DNA from: Bacillota bacterium
GTDB taxonomy: Bacteria; Bacillota_I; Bacilli_A; Acholeplasmatales; Acholeplasmataceae
DNA length: 9,558 nucleotides
Reading direction: 5' to 3'
NCBI GenBank assembly: GCA_023431045.1
Contig: JAEYXZ010000017.1
Span: 1 to 9,558, forward strand
Below, piece by piece: positions 1 to 5,596 of the stretch (positions are counted from its first letter, which is position 1; each line of letters opens with the position of its first letter). The notes under the pieces were generated by a model. That model made no database searches. It was not told where the DNA came from and saw only the letters and a program-made list of their open reading frames with translations. The position numbers and the translations under genes were made by a program.

Positions 1-1360
1 TTCCAGTAAAGAATCTTTGATAACCATTAGTTGCAGCTTGTTGATCCGCATTTGGCATGACATTATGAACAAGTGTTAAGTCAGCAATCCATTGCATCGC
101 TTGAACGAAGTTTGCTGAAGTGATTTGTTGTGTGCTTTGATCACTGTTGAAGAAATCTGCATTATTAGAGTAAACAGCAGCTTGGATTTCATAGTGCGAA
201 ACGCCAAAGATATTATCAGATGTGTTCACGTCTAACAGTTTTAAGACATCAACAAATTGTTGGAATGTCATTGGAACACTTGGATTAATTGCTTGATTTA
301 TGAAGTTTTGTTCTTCAGTCGTTAAACTTGCTAAAAGTTGATTTAATAATGTTTTATTGTAGACTAATGTGAATGGTCCTAAATCTTTAGGTAAGCCATA
401 GAGGGAACCACCATTAGCTTGTCCAAGTAGTGTTGTATTACGATTGTAGTAATATTTATCGACTGCTTCTGGCCATATTTCATCAAGTTCATCTTGAGTG
501 AAGTACTTTTCAATAGCAAGTAATTTTCTGCTATCTGCCCAACTTAAGAATTCAGTGTCTGGCATGTAGAATACATCCGGTAAGTCGTTTGCTCTATTTC
601 TTAAATTTGTCATGTAGGTTGATGCATTATCAGCTGAATAAGAAACAACGATATTTGGGTTTTCTTCCATGAACTGATTGATCATACGTTGATAGTTTGC
701 TTGTTCAGGAGCATCTCCCCAGCCATAGAATGTAATGGTTTGAGTTTCAGTTGTTACAAGAATTGTTAATGTTGCAGTTCCACCTTCAGTTGTAACAATA
801 AAATTATATGAACCACCGGTAAGTGTTTCTAAATAACTTGCAAAGATTGTTAGTGAAGTTGCTGATACTTGGTAAGCAGTTGTTGCTAATTGTGTTTCAC
901 CTTGGCTAATGGATTCAAGTGGGAACCCTTTAAGATTTAAGTCAACAACAATATCATCACCACTTCCTTTATAGAAGGTTTGAGAGACTGGGGAAACCGT
1001 TGGTGCTTCAACACCTGTTACTACAATAATGATTGAATCGCTGCCACCTACTGTTGTTACTTCTAGGGTGTAATTACCATAAGCAAGCGTCAGTAAATAA
1101 TCACTATCTAAAGTAATTGATTCCTCTGATAAAGTAAAACTAGAAAGTTCTAATAGTTGGCCATCAATCTTAATTAAATCAGCGATTTGTCCTTCTAAAT
1201 TCCAATCGATCGTTAAATCATTCGGTTCTGATTTATCAAAGGTGACTGATAACTCTAAGAAGGATGGTGCTAAAACATTACCTCCTAAACCTAATAAATC
1301 ACAACCAATTAATGTGATACTTAAGAGTAATATTGTTATTGTTAATAATATCTTTTTCAT
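1..1360 (-). CDS. ABC transporter substrate-binding lipoprotein (family 1), with two X2-like modules, 3' end cut off
   Basis: The reading frame is open for 453 codons from the ATG at 1360 and runs off the left edge. Residues 1-20 are a lipoprotein signal ending in lipobox L17-I-G-C20, so the protein should be lipid-anchored outside the membrane. Residues ~32-113 and ~120-202 look like two tandem X2-type Ig-like modules; the second shows the family pattern (F-x-K-x2-GDDIVVDLNLKG, a later SYLETL, then GGSYNF and a final LTILV strand). From ~206 it is a family 1 solute-binding domain (TITFYGWGDAPEQ, DLPDVFYMPD, YGLPKDLGPFTLVYNK), a type usually binding sugars for an ABC importer. Perhaps 150 residues are missing. 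An in-frame TAG 12 nt upstream fixes the start at or after 1360; its ribosome site is weak (GAGA only). Transcribed divergently from an AraC regulator. Family call is firm; substrate unknown. Confidence 0.88.
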   Translation of the reverse strand, partial: MKKILLTITILLLSITLIGCDLLGLGGNVLAPSFLELSVTFDKSEPNDLTIDWNLEGQIADLIKIDGQLLELSSFTLSEESITLDSDYLLTLAYGNYTLEVTTVGGSDSIIIVVTGVEAPTVSPVSQTFYKGSGDDIVVDLNLKGFPLESISQGETQLATTAYQVSATSLTIFASYLETLTGGSYNFIVTTEGGTATLTILVTTETQTITFYGWGDAPEQANYQRMINQFMEENPNIVVSYSADNASTYMTNLRNRANDLPDVFYMPDTEFLSWADSRKLLAIEKYFTQDELDEIWPEAVDKYYYNRNTTLLGQANGGSLYGLPKDLGPFTLVYNKTLLNQLLASLTTEEQNFINQAINPSVPMTFQQFVDVLKLLDVNTSDNIFGVSHYEIQAAVYSNNADFFNSDQSTQQITSANFVQAMQWIADLTLVHNVMPNADQQAATNGYQRFFTG

Positions 1361-1406
1361 GTAGTGTCTCTATACTCAACAGATTATGCTGAATTCCTTT
1401 CTTTTT

Positions 1407-1434
1407 AAGATAACTTATATTAATTTTGAACCAA
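1407..1434 (-). promoter_or_regulatory. Candidate promoter of the substrate-binding protein gene
   Basis: On the minus strand, TTGGTT (1429-1434) lies 16 nt before TATCTT (1407-1412), about 47 nt ahead of the start codon. Both boxes are poor matches to consensus, as expected for an activator-dependent promoter. A better-matching minus-strand alternative lies further back (TTGACT at 1548-1553, TATAAC at 1526-1531, 16-nt spacer) but would give a leader of over 150 nt. I cannot choose between them from sequence alone. Confidence 0.3.
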
Positions 1435-1464
1435 TAAATTTGAGCATGGTTAATTTGGGTAACC
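1420..1464 (-). repeat. Two imperfect direct repeats, possible AraC-type binding sites
   Basis: Read on the minus strand, GGTTACCCAAATTAA (1464-1450) is followed by GGTTCAAAATTAA (1432-1420). Their right ends are 30 bp apart, about three helical turns, so they face the same side of the DNA. AraC-family activators commonly bind tandem direct repeats next to or overlapping a -35 box, and the inner copy overlaps the candidate -35 at 1429-1434. The match is imperfect (a 2-nt gap), and AT-rich DNA produces such pairs by chance, so this is inference. Confidence 0.3.
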
Positions 1465-1524
1465 TTTTTTCTTAGCCTCATTATATATAAATGTATCGAA
1501 ATAATTACTATCTTTTTTTAATTA

Positions 1525-1533
1525 TGTTATACT
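1525..1533 (+). promoter_or_regulatory. Candidate extended -10 promoter of the AraC regulator
   Basis: TGTTATACT fits an extended -10 element (TGn followed by TATACT at 1528-1533). The matching -35 position (1505-1510, TTACTA) is weak, which extended -10 promoters tolerate. A second box, TATAAT at 1557-1562, is also possible but has no recognisable -35. Either would give a leader of about 90-120 nt before the start at 1658. The element overlaps the minus-strand TATAAC noted as an alternative promoter of the divergent gene, so the two could compete for polymerase. Confidence 0.4.
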
Positions 1534-1630
1534 ATATTTAAAATGATAGTCAATGTTATAATTGTGTGAAGTTTAACTATACAGCCTTATAATGGCTTTT
1601 ACGAATTATCTTTTTTTAATAAGAATGAAG

Positions 1631-1644
1631 GGAAAGCGGTTTCA
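1631..1644 (+). promoter_or_regulatory. cre-like catabolite control site in the regulator's leader
   Basis: GGAAAGCGGTTTCA matches the CcpA-site consensus TGWNANCGNTNWCA at every specified position except the first. It lies downstream of the candidate promoters and directly before the ribosome site of the AraC gene, where bound CcpA would block elongation. This suits a regulator of sugar uptake. It requires the gene to start at 1658, not further upstream. No CcpA gene is in the window, so function is inferred. Confidence 0.4.
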
Positions 1645-1652
1645 GAAAGGAA
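1644..1652 (+). promoter_or_regulatory. Ribosome binding site deciding the AraC gene start
   Basis: AGAAAGGAA sits 5-6 nt before the ATG at 1658. Upstream in-frame ATGs at 1592 and 1625 lack a comparable site, and the extra residues (Phe/Leu-rich, then basic) do not resemble the start of an AraC sensor domain. The start at 1658 is therefore preferred. Confidence 0.75.
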
Positions 1653-1657
1653 CTTAT

Positions 1658-2431
1658 ATGATTGATTTACACTATTTTGGACATAAAGTAATAGAGGAAC
1701 AACCCTTTTCGATCAATCGACCTGAAGGATCTAGTCGTTTTATCTTCTTTCACTTCATTACACCAGTCATCATGCATACTGAAGAAGGTACTTTTGAAGC
1801 CCCACCGGGTTCTTGTATCCTTTATACACCGGGTGTGAAACAAAAGTTTGAAGTCATTAAAAACCGACTTAATCACGATTACCTTGACTTCTTAATTGAT
1901 GATGAAAAATTTTTTTCTGTCTTAAAGTTTCCTTTAAACAAAATATTTAATCCATACATTTCAGATGGTATTAAATTATTATTCAAGAAGATTATTGAGG
2001 AAAGACAAACCGGTAGACCAGATTCTAAGTATTTAATTTCATGTTATCTAGAAGAGTTTTTCATTGAAACATCTCGTAAACTTAATAAAACCAAAAGATA
2101 CAAAAAAGAAACAACTGTTTTTATTGAAAAACTAGAAGAGATCAGATTAAGACTCTACCATAATCCAAAAGAAAACCATGTCAGAGACATGGCTGATGCT
2201 TTAGGTTATTCGTTGCCTTATTTTTCTTACTTGTATAAAAAGTATTTAAAAGTAACACCTGTAATAGATTTGAATTTAGCTAGAATTGCATATGTCAATA
2301 ATCATCGTGATGATTTTAAAAGCATCGATGAACTAACTGATGCATTAGGCTTTAGTAGTCAAGAATTTTTCTACCGCTGGTTTAAAACAAACTTTAAAAT
2401 GACACCAAAAGAATATTTCCAAAATAATTAG
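1658..2431 (+). CDS. AraC-family transcriptional regulator
   Basis: A 257-residue DNA-binding regulator. Residues ~15-80 form a small beta-rich, cupin-like sensor region (HTEEGTFEAPPGSCILYTPG), typical of AraC proteins that sense a sugar. Residues ~155-255 hold the two helix-turn-helix motifs of the AraC domain: the first around VRDMADALGYSLPYFSYLYK (~175-194), the second around SIDELTDALGFSSQEFFYRW (~222-241), closing with the usual FKMTPKEYF. Length is typical for the family. It is divergent from the substrate-binding protein gene, so it most likely controls that transporter and possibly itself. A cre-like site in its leader suggests added catabolite control. An upstream ATG at 1592 would add 22 residues but lacks a ribosome site. 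Family call is secure; ligand and targets are inferred. Confidence 0.9.
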   Translation: MIDLHYFGHKVIEEQPFSINRPEGSSRFIFFHFITPVIMHTEEGTFEAPPGSCILYTPGVKQKFEVIKNRLNHDYLDFLIDDEKFFSVLKFPLNKIFNPYISDGIKLLFKKIIEERQTGRPDSKYLISCYLEEFFIETSRKLNKTKRYKKETTVFIEKLEEIRLRLYHNPKENHVRDMADALGYSLPYFSYLYKKYLKVTPVIDLNLARIAYVNNHRDDFKSIDELTDALGFSSQEFFYRWFKTNFKMTPKEYFQNN

Positions 2432-2485
2432 TCATCAACGAAAATCATCATGATTTATGACGAAAGTTATAAGAGATTAAATTGA

Positions 2486-3235
2486 TTATTCAAATATTGG
2501 GACATTTGAAAAATCAATTAACGCTTGATCATATAACTGATTGATTGTTTCAATATCGAGTGCTTTATCGATCGCAGCCCTAGTACTTCTTTGAATTGTA
2601 AATATCATATTCCAAGATTCTTGTGTGTAGTTTTCTCTTTTAAATGTTGAAAAAGCTTCATCGAGGTATTTTATTTTTTTATCACGACATTTTTCTAGAT
2701 TGTTTCTTAGATAAACTGTCTTCCCAATTTCGCTATTAGAAACATTGTTAAACTGGAGCATGAAATGGCCGATTCTATCATCATAACCACCAATATGTGT
2801 CCTAAGTTCTATGACCAGTCGATAATCACTTTCTTCTTGATTGAAACCATCAATAACAGTTCTAAATGCATATGCATTAGAGCGACCTGGATTTGCATAA
2901 CCTAAGAAGGATAGATCATATCTTTGAGGTTCATTGTCATCTATTCCAAGATAGAATTCAATTTCAAATACTTTTATTTCCTCAAAAGAAAAATCACCAA
3001 AAGTATTAACTTGATATTTGCTATCTTCATCGGCAGTTTGATGAAGATCTCTAAAGGTTAAACCAACATAAGTGATCTCTTTACCCTCAATATCAACAAA
3101 CGCCTCTAAATTTTCGTCTAAGGTATAGGTATCTTCCTCAATTGGCAAAGTAAAAAGATCTGTTCGAGATGCAAAACAAGCCGATAATATTATGACTGAT
3201 AAAGTTATTGATATAAACGTTACTATTCTTTTCAT
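2486..3235 (-). CDS. Surface lipoprotein with FIVAR-like C-terminal region
   Basis: A 249-residue putative lipoprotein. Residues 4-19 are a hydrophobic signal ending in lipobox L17-S-A-C20, so it should be anchored on the outer face of the membrane. Residues ~25-180 are beta-rich with no family I recognise. Residues ~186-244 (KIKYLDEAFSTFKRENYTQ, then ESW, ending TINQLYDQALIDFSNV) resemble a FIVAR repeat, a small helical bundle common in Gram-positive surface proteins; the Y-x4-SW pattern (Y203, W208) is the best clue. The ATG at 3235 is chosen because the signal peptide begins there and GAGAG precedes it; an upstream ATG at 3280 would put 15 polar residues before the signal. It lies 90 nt after the SHOCT gene on the same strand and may share its transcript. 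Lipoprotein call strong, FIVAR call moderate, role unknown. Confidence 0.75.
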   Translation of the reverse strand: MKRIVTFISITLSVIILSACFASRTDLFTLPIEEDTYTLDENLEAFVDIEGKEITYVGLTFRDLHQTADEDSKYQVNTFGDFSFEEIKVFEIEFYLGIDDNEPQRYDLSFLGYANPGRSNAYAFRTVIDGFNQEESDYRLVIELRTHIGGYDDRIGHFMLQFNNVSNSEIGKTVYLRNNLEKCRDKKIKYLDEAFSTFKRENYTQESWNMIFTIQRSTRAAIDKALDIETINQLYDQALIDFSNVPIFE

Positions 3236-3258
3236 AATAACTCTCGATTCATATGATG

Positions 3259-3281
3259 TTTGATTAGTCATCTTAATCAAA
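3259..3281 (-). repeat. Perfect 8-bp inverted repeat in the lipoprotein gene's leader
   Basis: TTTGATTA and TAATCAAA flank a 7-nt centre (GTCATCT on the plus strand). The dyad ends about 24 nt before the lipoprotein start at 3235. It has no T-run, so it is not a terminator. It could be a repressor operator, or an RNA hairpin in the leader of a transcript coming from the upstream SHOCT gene. Confidence 0.4.
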
Positions 3282-3325
3282 TCAATAACTAATTATGACG
3301 TTACAACCATGATTTTAATGTGATT

Positions 3326-3802
3326 TTATTCATCAATACCAAGAATATTTTGTCTCATTTGTTGGTATTCATCTTCACTAATTAAATGTTCATCTAGTAG
3401 TTTTTTTGCTTCTAGTAGTTGTGATTTTTTCGAGGTATTTTCAAGCTTATCGTGATTCCCTTTAATCTCGGAAACTGCTTCTTTAATTGCAGGAGTTACT
3501 GCTGGGATTACTGTGTTTGCTGTCTTAGAAACTGCATCCTTGATATCTTCACCTGCATGATCCATCGTTTCAGACTGCAGTTTAGCACCAATTTTTGTGA
3601 TTTGTGCACTAAAACCAATAAAAATGATTGGAAGTGAAAGTACACTCAAAAACATTCCAGGAACGAACAGGGCAAGATTAGGTTCCCAAAACATATCTCC
3701 CCAGCTTCGATCACGGAAAACGACGCCACCTAATACCATTAACAGTATTGCAATACTTAATTGAGCTAAACCCCAAATCTTTAGCTTTGTTGAAGTCTTC
3801 AT
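3326..3802 (-). CDS. Two-helix membrane protein with C-terminal SHOCT domain
   Basis: A 158-residue predicted membrane protein. Helices are at ~9-29 (LAQLSIAILLMVLGGVVF) and ~42-66 (LALFVPGMFLSVLSLPIIFI), joined by a short Trp/Asp-rich loop. A soluble stretch with alternating polar residues (~67-120) follows. The C-terminus, ~127-155 (LLEAKKLLDEHLISEDEYQQ), is a SHOCT domain: a short helix pair with the Leu-Leu-x-GLIT-EEEF pattern, widespread at protein ends and thought to mediate oligomerisation. The start is supported by a strong ribosome site (AAGAGGTG, 3810-3817, 7 nt before the ATG). It has its own promoter with a palindrome inside it, and the lipoprotein gene follows on the same strand. 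Function unknown; an envelope or stress role is a guess. Confidence 0.8.
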   Translation of the reverse strand: MKTSTKLKIWGLAQLSIAILLMVLGGVVFRDRSWGDMFWEPNLALFVPGMFLSVLSLPIIFIGFSAQITKIGAKLQSETMDHAGEDIKDAVSKTANTVIPAVTPAIKEAVSEIKGNHDKLENTSKKSQLLEAKKLLDEHLISEDEYQQMRQNILGIDE

Positions 3803-3862
3803 GCCTCGACACCTCTTGATTAAATTTATTTTGTTGATACTTCTATAGTCATAACTATATTT

Positions 3863-3890
3863 AGTATAACATAGAAATATTTCTACACAA
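3863..3890 (-). promoter_or_regulatory. Promoter of the SHOCT gene with a 14-bp palindrome in its spacer
   Basis: On the minus strand TTGTGT (3885-3890) lies 16 nt before TATACT (3863-3868), which is preceded by TGT, giving an extended -10. The spacer contains TAGAAATATTTCTA (3872-3885), a perfect 14-bp palindrome, in classic repressor-operator position. A second dyad, TATAGT-CATA-ACTATA (3844-3859), covers the expected transcription start. The promoter is well supported; that the palindromes are operators is inference. Confidence 0.65.
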
Positions 3891-4037
3891 GAAATGTTAT
3901 ATATGAGTATCTATAGCATGATATAAAAATTGAAATAAGTTATAAAACTAAACATTGTTTGCTCTAAGGTTAGATTAATAGATAGTCTTCTTTTTAATCC
4001 AAAAACCATCAACTAACGATTATCATTTGAGACCGCT

Positions 4038-5591
4038 TTAGTCAATGGTTTCTTTATGGACAAGATGACATATTGGACAAATGATTTTACCTTCAGGGTT
4101 AATCCTTGTGATGTTTCTAAAATAAAGTTGAGACTCCACTTGACGTTCATAGTACCATTCATCTTTAGCAACTGAGATATGACTAAAGAGTGGATTTTTG
4201 TGATGATGTGGTGTATCTGTATAGAAATACGGTTCTTGGGTTGTTGGACAAGTCTCTGTTTTAATTTGTGTCATACAATCACCACATTGGTAATAATCAT
4301 GACGTTTATTCATTTCTAGTTTACCACCACAAAATGGACAGGTTGATCGCTGTGTATCAGCGTGAATCATCCCTCTTAAAATGATTTGTTGAAGGCGTCT
4401 AAATGAGTCAATATCGGTCATGTTGATGTACACATCTTCACGTTTTAGATAATCTTCATCACTTGGATCAACTACAATAACTTCATGTAGTCTTCTTCTG
4501 ATTTTTTGAGTACGAATGGTTTCAGCATCGGTTGTACTATCAACAAGCATCACACGATATGTTTCATCTTTCTTGAAATAAAACAAGATGGATTCATTAT
4601 TAATGTTTTGAATGGTTAGTTTCCAATCTTTGAAAGTGAAGTTCACATTCAGTTCATTAAGTTTCATTTTAGTTTTAGAATCAAGTTCAAAATTAAAATG
4701 ACCTGCAGCAAAGATTGTTAATAATTGAACATATAACAGATAAGTCTTACGTAACCATGTTTCATCAAGTGGTTTATCATTTTCTTTTTTCACTGACGGA
4801 TTATTTAGTAAATACTTATACGTTTTATAGACTTGTCGGTAATCCTTTTGCATGAGGAAGATATTGGTTTTCTTAAGTGGTAAATTAGGGTTACGATGAC
4901 TGCTTCTCTTATAAATTGGTTTACTTAAACGTGGCTGGATCACTCGAGTGACAGAACTTAGTTCATTAAGTACTTCTTTCGATAAATTGAAGTACTGTGA
5001 GAAATCGCGAATGTATCCGGTGTGGAGTTTACCTAATGCAAGGAAGTATTTGAGATGATTAGCCTTTTCTAGTAAATTAAACTCCATGATATCTGATGCG
5101 TAAATGATTGCGTTTAAAATACGTCTATTTCGATTGGAAAAACGTAGTACTTCATCAATATAGTTACAAAACACAAGGTTCTCATAAATCGCGTAATCAT
5201 CCTCATAAATACGGGTGAGTAGTTTTCTTGGTTTGACTCTTTTGTTTGTGAGATTCGCGACATTTTGACTGTGATTTGCTAAATGTAGAAGTGTGTTTTG
5301 ATTGACGATTCGCGCATTTTCCACAGGTAAAACATCATCGGTATCTTTCAAAACGATGATGGGTTTATTGAAGATGCGTTTGGAAGCTGGCATTGATTTT
5401 TTAATGACTTGAATGGTGTCTTTAAGTTGATCAAAATCAAACTCTGGTTCAATTGAAAACAACGTCATATCATGGACGACATAATAATCAAATTCTATGT
5501 ATGAAAGTTGTGGATGTTTGTTGACGAATTTTTCAATTCCAACCAACAACGATTCAATTCGTCTATATGCTTCTAATTTTCGCTTATCCAT
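4038..5591 (-). CDS. DUF2357/McrC-like protein with C-terminal zinc ribbon, partner of membrane AAA+ ATPase
   Basis: A 517-residue soluble protein, second gene of a pair. Residues ~120-152 (KPRKLLTRIYEDDYAIYENL, then a helix with IDEVLRF) resemble the conserved core of DUF2357 proteins, the McrC/LlaJI-R2-like partners of McrB-type ATPases. In that family a PD-(D/E)xK nuclease usually follows; here residues ~318-375 have alternating strands (SILFYFKK, YRVMLVDSTTD) but no clear (D/E)xK, so the nuclease seems lost or very divergent. The C-terminus has CPFC (418-421) with CGDC (436-439), a zinc ribbon, and CPICH (505-509) that may bind a second metal. The gene starts 5 nt after the ATPase stop with no good ribosome site, which suggests translational coupling. 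No clear terminator follows before 3900. Family assignment is from motif memory and needs a profile search. Confidence 0.55.
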   Translation of the reverse strand: MDKRKLEAYRRIESLLVGIEKFVNKHPQLSYIEFDYYVVHDMTLFSIEPEFDFDQLKDTIQVIKKSMPASKRIFNKPIIVLKDTDDVLPVENARIVNQNTLLHLANHSQNVANLTNKRVKPRKLLTRIYEDDYAIYENLVFCNYIDEVLRFSNRNRRILNAIIYASDIMEFNLLEKANHLKYFLALGKLHTGYIRDFSQYFNLSKEVLNELSSVTRVIQPRLSKPIYKRSSHRNPNLPLKKTNIFLMQKDYRQVYKTYKYLLNNPSVKKENDKPLDETWLRKTYLLYVQLLTIFAAGHFNFELDSKTKMKLNELNVNFTFKDWKLTIQNINNESILFYFKKDETYRVMLVDSTTDAETIRTQKIRRRLHEVIVVDPSDEDYLKREDVYINMTDIDSFRRLQQIILRGMIHADTQRSTCPFCGGKLEMNKRHDYYQCGDCMTQIKTETCPTTQEPYFYTDTPHHHKNPLFSHISVAKDEWYYERQVESQLYFRNITRINPEGKIICPICHLVHKETID

Positions 5592-5596
5592 ACCAA

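Noticed and set aside
1448..1470. GGTTA-ATTTGGG-TAACC followed by six T on the plus strand, like a small terminator
   Set aside because: The stem is only 5 bp and no plus-strand gene lies upstream. The same bases are better explained as part of the direct-repeat pair, if they mean anything.
1299..1481. 60-codon minus-strand reading frame overlapping the start of the substrate-binding protein gene
   Set aside because: It lies in another frame of the lipoprotein signal and the intergenic DNA, is Asn/Ile-rich and has no ribosome site.
2431..2461. Dyad AAATCAT-C-ATGATTT with outer GTCAT/ATGAC between the convergent AraC and lipoprotein genes
   Set aside because: The 1-nt centre cannot form a tight loop, the outer arms are off-centre and there is no T-run on either strand, so it is not a convincing bidirectional terminator.
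3956..4037. Search for a terminator after the DUF2357-like gene
   Set aside because: Only a 5-bp GATTA/TAATC pairing with a long loop and the short AAACA/TGTTT dyad are present; neither has terminator geometry.
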